In this document: positions 42,101-49,794 of the stretch, in pieces | Layout of the letters: each line of letters begins with the position of its first letter | Position numbering within the stretch: position 1 is the stretch's first letter | DNA from: an uncultured Bacilli bacterium | GTDB taxonomy: Bacteria > Bacillota_I > Bacilli_A > RF39 > UBA660 | Reading direction: 5' to 3' | Length of the DNA: 64,000 nt | NCBI GenBank assembly: GCA_910584655.1 | Contig: CAJUBJ010000002.1 | Location: 124,001-188,000, forward strand | Translations under genes and position numbers: made by a program | Notes under the pieces: model-generated | What the model was told of the DNA's origin: nothing | The model's database searches: none | The model's input: the letters and a program-made list of their open reading frames with translations, nothing else

Positions 42101-43040
42101 TATCTACAGCAAACATTAAACTAATTTCATTTCTTTTTTTACTAAATTCTTCTATTTCACTAATATTTTTATTTTTTTTCTGCCCACTATGAGCAGAAAA
42201 TATTTTTATAGGACCAATCTCTTTAAACCATCCTTCAGCTTCTTTTTTCTTTTGTTCTAAGTCTTTTATATTCTTGCAGAAGATTATGTATTTTTCTCCT
42301 GATTTAACATTATATTTTCTTAAAAATTCAGGAATGCTATTCTCAGTTTCAATTCTATGTTTAAGTTCCTCAATCCTTTTTTTATAGGTGATAATCGCCT
42401 GATTATTGGGTATTTTTTTTAATTTTTTTTCTATTTTATAAAGATATTCTAATGATGATCTTAAAGAGTTGATATATAAAGGTGCTGGTAGTAAATTATT
42501 CAAGATAGATGTTGATATAGGCAGACGACTTACTGTATGACCATCAAAATACAATTCTGATACATCCATATAATTATCAAGATATCTTGTACCTGTTGCT
42601 GTTAGGCCAATCATTTCTTTATCTGGAGTACTTAAAACAAGTTCTTTTAACTCTAAGACTTTCTCACCCCATTTGTCAGCACCACAGTGATGAGCTTCAT
42701 CAAAAACTATACAATCGTATTTTTTTATGATATCTTGCATATCATATTTTAGGATATTGGGATAAATCAATGTATCAAAATTTTTAAAATCATTTTTATT
42801 CATCCCAAGTGATAGCATTTGATTATCAAATAATTGACTAAACATTTCATCATGCATACTAATAAATAGAATTCTTTTTTCACGCATTTTTTGATATAAA
42901 TATTTTAAAATAATCATTGATTTTCCTGTACCTGTTGCATGTTCTATAAAAGCTAGAGGGTAATTTTTTAAACTATTTATTAAAGATTGATAGGCTTTTT
43001 CGTTATGAGGAAAAAGTTTGATATCGTCTTCTTTTAACAT
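39123..43040 (-). CDS. SF2 DEAD/DEAH-type helicase with repeated helicase-associated modules, 1305 aa
   Basis: ATP-dependent nucleic-acid translocase or helicase. RecA-like domain 1 has Walker A 'EHATGTGKSMIILKYL' (about 33-48), DEAH in 'CIVFDEAHHCG' (114-117) and motif III 'GLTATGTR'. Domain 2 has 'YIIFCKNIKDLEQKKKEAEG', 'FAVDIFNEGFHIDGVDGVLM' and the arginine-finger motif 'YFQQIGRALSF'. The remaining ~850 residues hold at least five copies of a module like 'FIxYIxxNKRRPxxxxxxExxLxxxYxxYLxxLS', near 41480-41330, 40820-40670, 40240-40080, 39530-39375 and 39345-39180. These recall the helicase-associated (HA) domain. No nuclease or methylase domain was seen. AAAAGGGGG precedes the ATG. A defence or plasmid-related role is possible but unproven. 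Confidence 0.85.
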   Translation of the reverse strand: MLKEDDIKLFPHNEKAYQSLINSLKNYPLAFIEHATGTGKSMIILKYLYQKMREKRILFISMHDEMFSQLFDNQMLSLGMNKNDFKNFDTLIYPNILKYDMQDIIKKYDCIVFDEAHHCGADKWGEKVLELKELVLSTPDKEMIGLTATGTRYLDNYMDVSELYFDGHTVSRLPISTSILNNLLPAPLYINSLRSSLEYLYKIEKKLKKIPNNQAIITYKKRIEELKHRIETENSIPEFLRKYNVKSGEKYIIFCKNIKDLEQKKKEAEGWFKEIGPIKIFSAHSGQKKNKNISEIEEFSKKRNEISLMFAVDIFNEGFHIDGVDGVLMFRKTKSPIVYFQQIGRALSFSVRRKQIKIFDFVNNIAESDIIYNLYKEMIIEAHKLIKENPSNKELYEEILKRFKIIDETTSIIEELKEIEKDLDENYIVKNNLINSIHKLEEYRQFYPNTNFKEELVNRRLSPDYVNAYKYICHMDEYLTTEQIITLKKLNIDFNSNINLSLEKREEMLESCINIHELKEKKLNEFIIEYITFYQKFNHRPSKSDNPNELELYFQYRYYLENLSLSKIKKIVNSFPFPPTIEELILLSSYPEKGEIEKYIDYIEKKLKSNQALDNVELKVIKKISKLITLQTPLVINYINNYDDINLKIENAISIIAKYKKEVNPKEKFDNLNSIIGEKELYNAIKIIYKYAKRIINSQFEKLLELNIKLPHKIDMTLEHRLELLKGYNSFYELEKGYNSNTINEYITFINKHKRRPNNSNPKEKELFDKYIYFLKNASFKKIKEICHLLKEYNIELSFFEKAINGEYISQEEINEFLFYIENKLKNAQDISKEECRILKALERKESVDKEYIVYLQKQISAINKIKTSLQELKDKDNRTLNKSKLKITREIREYYKFITKELLDEMIALGIEIPNVLTTAINSLTEDINLFAKERRESIIFITSFISYIKNNKKRPPIESKLYSNYCQYISRLSHIGIVKFIELLTENDIPLNFEEKALIGTCSEKEKEEYIKKIESKINEENPLDDLEKRVYNRLKRSGALRKKIKLKSDLNPDSIEDKIVSNLRLCIEKNPNIPIDYNNSVYRISAINQKKLEQFRLNILSNRLFKEIIKILKQTREPTNACLNEETKRRLSKYSELSFLDEENKALLHQIRNLDIDNKLYTKGLKKKTFIESYISFIIANNRRPSLITENESELQLALIYDDMKNYLSKKDFSKIESVISKSINETERVDFYEAYYSFITTHSRFPCGNSDNPDEVRLNNLYLTLNKTFTKEQANEIKRLKKLYSKATLQANLKFSKNKAK

Positions 43041-43135
43041 AGTAATCCCCCTTTTCTTTTTAGTTTTTATATAATAGCAATTTTTATATAATAATACAAA
43101 TTTTATTGTGATTTTTTACTAAAATTAAGTTATAG

Positions 43136-43164
43136 TTTACAAATGAAAAAAATAATGTTAAAAT
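43136..43164 (+). promoter_or_regulatory. SigA-type promoter of pyk
   Basis: TTTACA at 43136-43141 and TAAAAT at 43159-43164 with a 17-bp spacer, 27 bp upstream of the pyruvate kinase start codon. Confidence 0.7.
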
Positions 43165-43191
43165 TTATTAGTTATTTTTGGAGGGATGTAA

Positions 43192-44610
43192 ATGAAAAAA
43201 ACAAAAATTATATGTAGTATTGGTCCTTCTACACAATCTTGGGAAAATTTTAAAGGTATTGTAGAAGCTGGTATGAATGTTGCAAGAATTAATTTTTCAC
43301 ATGCAACTATTGAAGAAAGAAGATTAGATGAGTCTTTGGTTAAAAGAGCCAATGAAGAGTTAGGTGCTAATATTGCTATTCTTTATGATACAAAAGGACC
43401 TGATTTAAGAACTTGCTCTTTTATAGATGATAAGATTGAACTTGTTAAGGGTGAAAAAATCAGAATTGTTGAATCTGATGGTGAAGATAGACATGATGGT
43501 AATAAAGATAGAATTACACTTAATTACGCTAATGTTTTAAAAGACTTAAGTATTGGTTCTCCTATTTTACTTGATGATGGATTCTATAAGCTAATTGTAA
43601 CTTCTATTGAAGAAGATGGAGTTACTTGTGAAATTCAAAATTCTGGTGTAATAAAATCACGTCGTGGTGTTTGTATGCCTGGTATAAAATTGGATGTTCC
43701 TTATATATCTGAAAAAGATAAAGAAGATATTAAATATGCATGTGATAATGATGGAGATTACTTAGCTATTTCTTTTGTTAATAGTGCTGAAGATATTAAG
43801 CAAGTTAGAGATTTATGTAGAGAATATGGTAAACCTAATATGCCTATTATTTCTAAAGTCGAGACACAATATGCAATGGATAACTTAGAAGAGATTGTTG
43901 AAGCTTCTGATTACATTATGGTTGCTCGTGGAGATTTGGGAATTGAAACAGGAGTTGAAAATTTACCTCTTTATCAACAAATGATGATTGATACATGTCA
44001 TGCTATGGGTAAAGGTGTAATTATGGCTACACAAATGATGTATAGTATGAAAACTAATATACGTCCTACTAATGCAGAAGTTACTGATGTTGCTAACGCT
44101 GTAATCGCTGGTTGTGATGCAATTATGACTAGTGATGAGACAACAATTGGAAATTATCCAGTTGAGACTATTAATACTATGTCTACAATTTGTGAAAGTG
44201 TTGAAAGAATTACTAAATATAATTTAGATGAATTCAAGTTAACTGGTACAGAAATTCATAATACTATCGCTAAATGTGCAGTTGATGCAACTCAAGAATT
44301 ACCTATAAAAGCAATTGTTGCTTCTACTTTAACTGGTAAAACAGCTTTAGATATTGCTTCTTTAAGACCTGATTCAATTATTGTTGCAACTGTTACAAAT
44401 GAAAAAGTGGCTCATTCATTAGCATTAAAATGGGGAGTTTATACAAAACTTGTTCCTATGTATAACGACACAGATGCTATTGTAAGAGATGGTGTTAAAG
44501 CAGCTAAAGAATTATTAAATCTTGAAAAAGGAGATTTGGTTGCTGTAGTTGGTGGCTTCCCAAAAGAAGCGCATACTAACTTCTTAAAAATTCAAGAAAT
44601 AGAAGATTAA
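43192..44610 (+). CDS. pyk: Pyruvate kinase
   Basis: Converts phosphoenolpyruvate and ADP to pyruvate and ATP, the last step of glycolysis. The 472 residues cover the full catalytic barrel, B domain and C domain. Recognisable are 'TKIICSIGPST' at the start, 'NVARINFSHA', 'LYDTKGPDLRT', the active-site 'ISKVETQYAMDNLEEI', 'VARGDLGIE' and 'KGVIMATQMMYSM' with 'RPTNAEVTDVANAV'. It lacks the extra C-terminal PEP-utiliser domain found in Bacillus Pyk. GGAGGG precedes the ATG. Transcribed alone on the plus strand with its own promoter and terminator, which fits a fermentative organism that depends on glycolysis. Confidence 0.97.
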   Translation: MKKTKIICSIGPSTQSWENFKGIVEAGMNVARINFSHATIEERRLDESLVKRANEELGANIAILYDTKGPDLRTCSFIDDKIELVKGEKIRIVESDGEDRHDGNKDRITLNYANVLKDLSIGSPILLDDGFYKLIVTSIEEDGVTCEIQNSGVIKSRRGVCMPGIKLDVPYISEKDKEDIKYACDNDGDYLAISFVNSAEDIKQVRDLCREYGKPNMPIISKVETQYAMDNLEEIVEASDYIMVARGDLGIETGVENLPLYQQMMIDTCHAMGKGVIMATQMMYSMKTNIRPTNAEVTDVANAVIAGCDAIMTSDETTIGNYPVETINTMSTICESVERITKYNLDEFKLTGTEIHNTIAKCAVDATQELPIKAIVASTLTGKTALDIASLRPDSIIVATVTNEKVAHSLALKWGVYTKLVPMYNDTDAIVRDGVKAAKELLNLEKGDLVAVVGGFPKEAHTNFLKIQEIED

Positions 44611-44611
44611 T

Positions 44612-44644
44612 AAAAAAAGCACAATTTTGAATTGTGTTTTTTTA
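44612..44644. terminator. Terminator after pyk, possibly bidirectional
   Basis: CACAATT/AATTGTG with a 3-nt loop (44620-44636), flanked by an A run and a T run. It serves pyk and may also stop the convergent PBP transcript. Confidence 0.85.
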
Positions 44645-44676
44645 TGTTTCTTTATATTAAAATGGCATTAATACTT

Positions 44677-46779
44677 TTACTCAAAAGTTACTTCTATTTT
44701 CATGCCACTTATTATATCAGTTCCTTCTGGAATGCTGGTTTCTTTGACACGACCATAGCCAGTTGTTTTTAAATTAATATTTAACATTTTACATAATGTT
44801 ATTACTTCACTACTACTCCATCCAATTATGTTTGGCATTTTATATATTGTATCATTAGTTAACAAGATAACTTTACTGCCTATAAGAACAACATTATCTT
44901 TTTCAGGATATTGATTAATTATGTACTTTCCATTTCCTAATTTTATGACGTTAATATTTAATTTTTTTAATTCTTCTTCTGCAATAATTGTTTCTGTACT
45001 TAGATAGTTATTAATTTTGATTATTTTATTATTATCTACCTTTTCTACTAGCTCTGTGATATTTTTGTATTTAGCAATTTCTTCTACAACTTTAGTTATC
45101 ATACCAGCAAAGTCTTTGTATTTTCCATTATATTTTTTTACTGATACATAGATAATGTATTGTGGATTTTCATAAGGGAAGACCCCTGCAAAGCTACGGA
45201 CATAATCATATTGACCAGTTAGGTAGCCACGGTCTCCTGCTATTTGAGCAGTACCTGTTTTTCCAACCAAAGTTACATTATCAGCTTTATAATATTTAGC
45301 ATCTGTTTTACCGCTATAAACAACATCATACATCATTGATAACATTTTATCGATATTATCTTTTGATGCTTTTTTTCCTAGTTCTGTTCTTTCATGTTGA
45401 AATGATGTCTCGCCAGTTTCACTATTTACGATTTTTTCTACTATATATGGTTGAATTTCTACACCATCATTTGTAAGAATACTTAGAGCTTGCAAGTTTT
45501 GAATTGGGGTTGTTGTTATTCCTTGTCCAAATGAGGCTGTTGCTATTTCTGTTCTATAGGTAAAATCAATATCTCCACTTGCCTCATTAGGCAGTGTTAT
45601 ACCAGTTCTTTTACCAAAACCAAGATTGGCATAGAAATTATATAATTTTTCTCGTCCTATAGACATAGCAAGATTTGTTGCGGCAACGTTTGAAGAATAC
45701 GAAAATCCTTCATCATAAGTTATAGTTCCCCATCCTTTACCACCATTAAAGTCATTAATAGTTGATCCATCGATGTTTAAACTTCCTGATAAATATTTAT
45801 CGTCTCCTTTATACTTTCCTTCTTCCATAGCTGCTAAAAACGAAAATATTTTCATTGTACTTCCTGGTTCATAAGTATAAGTTGTTAAAGGATTTAAATA
45901 ACTTTCGATATCTAATTTATTTAAATTAAAATTGGGATTTGATCCAGTAGCAACGATAGCTCCTGTTTTGGCATCCATTACAGATATTGTTAACCAATCC
46001 ATATCATTATTTTCAGTTATTTCCTTTATTCCATTTTCAACAAACAATTGTATTTTACTATCTAATGTTAGGTATACATCTTGTCCTGCTTCTGCTTTTT
46101 CTGTTTTAGTAGTAGTATTAGGCATTGTATATCCATAGGCATCTTTTTGATATATGGTGTATCCATCTTTTCCTTGAAGTTCTTCATCAAAATATGCTTC
46201 AATTCCCATACGACCAACTATTTTGTCATCATCTGTTCTCTGAGCATAACCAATAACATAAGGTGCAAAACTACTCATAGGATAATACCTTTTGGAATTT
46301 TCGATGAAATCAATACCTGGTAAAGCTAATTCCTCAATTTGATTTTTTAACAAAGTACTTATGTTTTTTCCACTTGGACCGAATTCAACTTGGTATTTGT
46401 TTTGATTAAGTCTTTCTAAAATATATTCTTCTGATATTCCTAAAATAGGAGCTAATGATTTAGCAGTTAGTTCTTTATTTACAACATGCTTCGGGTTATC
46501 CTCACTTTTGGTTCTTGTATCTGATAAATAAGCTATTACCGTATATGAATTAATACTCTGTGCTAATATTTCTCCGTCTGCAGAGAAAATTGAACCACGA
46601 TTTGCTTTTAATATTTCTGTTTCTGTATTACGATTATTTGCAAAAGCTGTTAAGTCTATATCATCTGTTTTTTTTGCTAAAGATACAAAAGTTAATTTTA
46701 TACATATAGCAAAAAAAGAAAAAACAAGTACAACAAAAATTACTTTACTAACATTTATTGTATTGTTTTTTCTTTTCAT
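44677..46779 (-). CDS. Class B penicillin-binding protein with PASTA domain (PBP2x/FtsI type)
   Basis: Septal peptidoglycan transpeptidase, 700 residues. It has a short cytoplasmic N-terminus, a membrane helix (about 12-30), a dimerisation region starting 'ILKANRGSIFSADGEILAQS', then the transpeptidase with active-site Ser in 'YEPGSTMKIFSF' (SxxK), 'FSYSSNVAATN' (SxN) and 'TLVGKTGTAQIAGD' (KTG). The C-terminus has one clear PASTA domain ('IYKMPNIIGWSSSEVITLCK') and probably a degenerate one before it, as in PBP2x and SpoVD. It is the fourth gene of mraZ-rsmH-ftsL-pbp, the conserved start of the division and cell-wall cluster. AAGGAG precedes the ATG. Confidence 0.94.
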   Translation of the reverse strand: MKRKNNTINVSKVIFVVLVFSFFAICIKLTFVSLAKKTDDIDLTAFANNRNTETEILKANRGSIFSADGEILAQSINSYTVIAYLSDTRTKSEDNPKHVVNKELTAKSLAPILGISEEYILERLNQNKYQVEFGPSGKNISTLLKNQIEELALPGIDFIENSKRYYPMSSFAPYVIGYAQRTDDDKIVGRMGIEAYFDEELQGKDGYTIYQKDAYGYTMPNTTTKTEKAEAGQDVYLTLDSKIQLFVENGIKEITENNDMDWLTISVMDAKTGAIVATGSNPNFNLNKLDIESYLNPLTTYTYEPGSTMKIFSFLAAMEEGKYKGDDKYLSGSLNIDGSTINDFNGGKGWGTITYDEGFSYSSNVAATNLAMSIGREKLYNFYANLGFGKRTGITLPNEASGDIDFTYRTEIATASFGQGITTTPIQNLQALSILTNDGVEIQPYIVEKIVNSETGETSFQHERTELGKKASKDNIDKMLSMMYDVVYSGKTDAKYYKADNVTLVGKTGTAQIAGDRGYLTGQYDYVRSFAGVFPYENPQYIIYVSVKKYNGKYKDFAGMITKVVEEIAKYKNITELVEKVDNNKIIKINNYLSTETIIAEEELKKLNINVIKLGNGKYIINQYPEKDNVVLIGSKVILLTNDTIYKMPNIIGWSSSEVITLCKMLNINLKTTGYGRVKETSIPEGTDIISGMKIEVTFE

Positions 46780-46798
46780 ATAGCACTAACTCCTTGTA

Positions 46799-47110
46799 TC
46801 ATTCATTTGTAACTACTTTTATGTTACCATTTTTATAAGTAAGACCATTTTCAATAGCTGTTTTTTGAATTGTATCTAAGGATGCAAGTTCACTTATTTC
46901 CATTTTTAGTGATTCGTTTAAATTTTCTTGTTCCTTTATATCACTTTTTATTTCTTCTAAAGCTATGTTACTTTCTGATAGTATAGCTTTAGTATAAACG
47001 TTACACACAGGTATTGCAAGCAATATTAAGAAAAGTGTAAAGTATATTGCACTCTCTCCTCTTAATCTTTTTTTTAATTTATTTTTTTTCTTGTATACCT
47101 TGTTTGACAT
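46799..47110 (-). CDS. ftsL: FtsL-like division protein
   Basis: Small bitopic membrane protein of 103 residues. It has a basic cytoplasmic start (KKKNKLKKRLRGE), one membrane helix (about 22-42, 'YFTLFLILLAIPVCNVYT'), then an outer coiled coil ('EEIKSDIKEQENLNESLKME') and a C-terminal 'IQKTAIENGLTYKNGNIKVV'. Sequence similarity within the family is low, so the name rests on topology and on position between rsmH and the septal PBP, where ftsL is always found. It scaffolds the divisome with FtsB/DivIC. The gene is 1 nt after the rsmH stop. Confidence 0.8.
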   Translation of the reverse strand: MSNKVYKKKNKLKKRLRGESAIYFTLFLILLAIPVCNVYTKAILSESNIALEEIKSDIKEQENLNESLKMEISELASLDTIQKTAIENGLTYKNGNIKVVTNE

Positions 47111-47111
47111 A

Positions 47112-48038
47112 TTATTTTATCCTTTCAATAATACGAAGTTTTGCACTTTTACTACGAGAATTTTCACTAATCTCTATTTCGCTAGGTAAAATTGGCTTTT
47201 TATTTATTAATTTTATTGTAGGAAGATATTTTTCAGGTATCTTTGGTAATCCTTTTACTAGTTCGTCAATTTCACTTTCTTTTTTAAATATTTGTTTTAC
47301 AATTCTATCTTCTAGTGAGTGGAATGTTATTACTGACATTCTTCCACCTTTATTTAATAAATCTATAGCATCTGGTAAAACACTTTTTAAAACTGTTAAT
47401 TCACTATTAACCTCTATACGAATTGCTTGAAAAATTTGTCTTTCTGGGTGACTTTTGTTAAAGTATTTGGCACCTACAGCAGATTCTATAATATTTACTA
47501 GTTCTTTTGTTGTTTTTATTTCTTTTTTTAATCTTTCACTTACTATTTTTTTGGCTATTGTCTTAGACATTTTTTCTTCACCATATAGGTAAAAAATATT
47601 AGTAAGTTCTTCAATACTATAAGTATTTATTATCTTTTTGGCATCTACAGGATTGGACAAATCCATTCTCATATCTAAAGGGGCATCACTCATAAAAGTG
47701 AATCCTCTTTCTTTGTTATCAATTTGTGGACTTGACAATCCTAAATCTAGAATTATTCCATCTACTTTATGAATGCCTTGTTCTGCTAACTTTTCTTTTA
47801 TGTTAACAAAATTACTATAAATAATAGTAAAATTATTGCTAATTTCACTTAATCTTTTTTTTGAATTTTCTATGGCTTCTTTATCTTGATCAAAAGCATA
47901 CAAGTGTCCTGTAGTTAATTGTTTTAGGATTTCACTACTATGACCACCATATCCTAATGTTCCATCAACATAGATGCCATCACTTTTTATTTTTAATCCG
48001 TCAATGGATTCAGATAGCATAACACTATAATGTTTCAT
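47112..48038 (-). CDS. rsmH: 16S rRNA (cytosine1402-N4)-methyltransferase RsmH
   Basis: Methylates N4 of C1402 in 16S rRNA with S-adenosylmethionine. The 308 residues match the family length. The N-terminal SAM site reads '[19 protein letters not shown]' with '[11 protein letters not shown]', and further hallmarks are '[20 protein letters not shown]', 'DAPLDMRMD', '[15 protein letters not shown]', '[12 protein letters not shown]' and '[16 protein letters not shown]'. The 5' end overlaps mraZ by 14 nt, with GGGAG inside mraZ as ribosome binding site. Also known as mraW. It is part of the MraZ-controlled operon. Confidence 0.97.
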   Translation of the reverse strand: MKHYSVMLSESIDGLKIKSDGIYVDGTLGYGGHSSEILKQLTTGHLYAFDQDKEAIENSKKRLSEISNNFTIIYSNFVNIKEKLAEQGIHKVDGIILDLGLSSPQIDNKERGFTFMSDAPLDMRMDLSNPVDAKKIINTYSIEELTNIFYLYGEEKMSKTIAKKIVSERLKKEIKTTKELVNIIESAVGAKYFNKSHPERQIFQAIRIEVNSELTVLKSVLPDAIDLLNKGGRMSVITFHSLEDRIVKQIFKKESEIDELVKGLPKIPEKYLPTIKLINKKPILPSEIEISENSRSKSAKLRIIERIK

Positions 48039-48471
48039 CTAAACTACTCCCATCAAATAAGTTTTCAGCAATATCTTCTATTTTATCTGCATTTTCTAAA
48101 AAGAAGTTATTCCATCCTTCTTCTGACCATATTTCTAGTCGGTCATTTGCGCCGATGATTACACATTCTTTGGTAATATCGGCGTAACTAACCAATGGGG
48201 AGGTAATGTTAATTCGACCTTGGCGATCAAATTCACATTCAGTGGCACCAGAAAAGAAGGATCTGACGAAAGTACGGACGTCTTTTTTGGTAAAAGGTAG
48301 AGTTTTTAATTTGGCAACTATATTATTCCACTCTGACTCAGAATATACGTAGAGACATTTTTCTAAGCCACGTGTTACGATAAACTTGCTTCCAAGTTCG
48401 CTTCGAAATTTGGCAGGAATTATAAGTCGTCCTTTGTCATCAATGTTATGATGATATTCGCCCATGAACAT
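48025..48471 (-). CDS. mraZ: MraZ, transcriptional regulator of the division cluster
   Basis: DNA-binding AbrB-like protein that controls its own operon. The 148 residues contain the two tandem MraZ repeats with '[16 protein letters not shown]' and '[16 protein letters not shown]'. The start is set at ATG 48471 ([15 protein letters not shown]), the family's normal start, with GGGGGA 8 nt upstream. A longer frame to GTG 48507 would run through the operator and is rejected. Its targets are probably the GTGG repeats at 48481-48510 and 48531-48538 in its own promoter region. It lies first in mraZ-rsmH-ftsL-pbp. Confidence 0.95.
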   Translation of the reverse strand: MFMGEYHHNIDDKGRLIIPAKFRSELGSKFIVTRGLEKCLYVYSESEWNNIVAKLKTLPFTKKDVRTFVRSFFSGATECEFDRQGRINITSPLVSYADITKECVIIGANDRLEIWSEEGWNNFFLENADKIEDIAENLFDGSSLDETL

Positions 48472-48480
48472 TTTCAGAAT

Positions 48481-48507
48481 CCCCCACTTTCCTCCACAAT
48501 GTACCAC
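48481..48507 (-). promoter_or_regulatory. MraZ operator: three GTGG repeats at 10-bp intervals
   Basis: On the minus strand, GTGG starts at 48507, 48497 and 48487, exactly one helical turn apart. A further GTGGGGAT starts at 48538 inside the promoter spacer. MraZ is known to bind TGGG-type or AAAGTGKNNN direct repeats with this period, the latter form from mycoplasmas. Confidence 0.75.
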
Positions 48508-48518
48508 TGTCTACAATA

Positions 48519-48547
48519 ATAATACTTTATATCCCCACTTTTGTAAA
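48519..48547 (-). promoter_or_regulatory. SigA-type promoter of the mraZ operon
   Basis: TTTACA (48547-48542) and TATTAT (48524-48519) on the minus strand with a 17-bp spacer. A GTGGGGAT box lies in the spacer and three more boxes follow the predicted start, giving a layout suited to MraZ control. Confidence 0.7.
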
Positions 48548-48633
48548 TGTTTTTTTATTTTTCAAGAAAATTAAAAATGTAAATTTACGTAAATCAGCAT
48601 ATCTATATATTGACTTTGTTTTTTCACAAATAT

Positions 48634-48665
48634 AAAAAGAACATTGAAAATTTTATGTTCTTTTT
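48634..48665 (-). terminator. Terminator of the NPNTGS surface protein gene
   Basis: A perfect 11-bp stem (48634-48644 with 48655-48665) whose A/T ends supply a U-rich tail on the minus strand. It isolates the surface protein gene from the mraZ promoter. Confidence 0.75.
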
Positions 48666-48677
48666 GCATATAAAGTT

Positions 48678-49721
48678 TTATAAATTTAGTAGTTTATTTT
48701 TGTTAAATATTGATATTAATAGTAAAAATACTATTAACAAAATAATTCCTGTAAATATAAAACTACCTGTATTAGGATTTTCTATTTCTAAAATCTCTTC
48801 AATGATAACATTATTATTATCAATAGTTATTACTGGTCTTAGTCCTGCTCCAATTGCACTTGGGCAATCGTATGAGGCACATAAATCGCCTAATGTATCA
48901 ACAAAAGCTACGTAGTCATCACTTCCAATCGGCGTTCTTGTCCAATATGTTGTACTATATAACCAATCATATTCTGGGGGAACAAGATCTTTTATAATAC
49001 CTATTTTAACAACATTATCATAAAAATCAGCATCGAAATTAGAATTTTCAAACCACTCTTTAAGAGGGATTTCTTTTCCATTAATCATTTTTACTATATT
49101 AGATATTTCATTAACTGTGATTATGGAAGCGTCTTTAATGTTGTAGTTTTTCTCTTTTAAATAATTTTTATAAGCTTCTACTTCTTTATAAAATGATGAT
49201 TCTGGAATTGGAATAAAATCACGATAGTAATTTCCTCCATAAGGTTCATTATCATAATCTTCCCATTGTCTATCGTAAAAGATTATATCACCTATTTCAG
49301 GAAACTCTGGTTGTCCTTTATTATTTCCGTGTGCTCCAATAGATAATGGATTTTGCTTCACTTCTGTGTATTCTATTGGCTCTGATATTAAAACGGCGAT
49401 ATATTTTCCTTCATCATCTTCGACTAAATCGAGAAAATTTATATCTTCATATTTTTCATATAAGTAAGCCCAAGCTTCTTCGATACTATCATATGTTTTA
49501 TCTAAATCAAGTTTTCTTACTACTTCTCCCACATACAAATTATATTTAGAAATCATTTTTAAATCTGTTCCATCATTAGAAATAATATAAAAGTATTCAT
49601 CACCACAAGCAACTTCTGAGCCAATCTTTTTTACATCCCCATTAACTAGTCTACATGATTCTGCATTAATGAATGTTATAAAGCAGCAGCAACATATTAT
49701 AAAAAAAAGATATTTTATCAT
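48678..49721 (-). CDS. Wall-anchored surface protein with an NPNTGS sorting signal
   Basis: Exported protein of 347 residues. It has a signal peptide with an odd run of four cysteines (MIKYLFFIICCCCFITFINA) and cleavage near 'INA-ES'. The mature part has 'EEAWAYLYEKYEDINFLDL' and 'FPEIGDIIFYDRQWEDY', then a C-terminal module ending 'STTYWTRTPIGSDDYVAFVD' and 'SAIGAGLRPVITID'. That module is like the WTR(S/T)P...(G)xRPVI modules (DUF6273-like) common in Bacillota surface proteins. The C-terminus is 'IENPNTGSFIFTG', a hydrophobic helix and 'NKNKLLNL', a classical sortase signal of NPxTG type. It is transcribed alone. The target glycan or partner is unknown. Confidence 0.8.
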   Translation of the reverse strand: MIKYLFFIICCCCFITFINAESCRLVNGDVKKIGSEVACGDEYFYIISNDGTDLKMISKYNLYVGEVVRKLDLDKTYDSIEEAWAYLYEKYEDINFLDLVEDDEGKYIAVLISEPIEYTEVKQNPLSIGAHGNNKGQPEFPEIGDIIFYDRQWEDYDNEPYGGNYYRDFIPIPESSFYKEVEAYKNYLKEKNYNIKDASIITVNEISNIVKMINGKEIPLKEWFENSNFDADFYDNVVKIGIIKDLVPPEYDWLYSTTYWTRTPIGSDDYVAFVDTLGDLCASYDCPSAIGAGLRPVITIDNNNVIIEEILEIENPNTGSFIFTGIILLIVFLLLISIFNKNKLLNL

Positions 49722-49769
49722 GTTTTAGCCTCTTATTCTATATATCATATTATATATAATCTTATTTCA

Positions 49770-49794
49770 ATAAAAAAAGACTTTGAAAGTCTTT
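49770..49794 (-). terminator. Terminator of the hydrolase-murF-ddl operon
   Basis: An 8-bp stem AAAGACTT/AAGTCTTT with a 3-nt loop (49776-49794), followed by T residues on the minus strand, at the stop of ddl. Confidence 0.8.

Noticed and set aside
48472..48507. Extended N-terminus of MraZ from GTG 48507
   Set aside because: It would run through the operator repeats, and the family starts at MFMGEYHH, where GGGGGA gives a good ribosome binding site.
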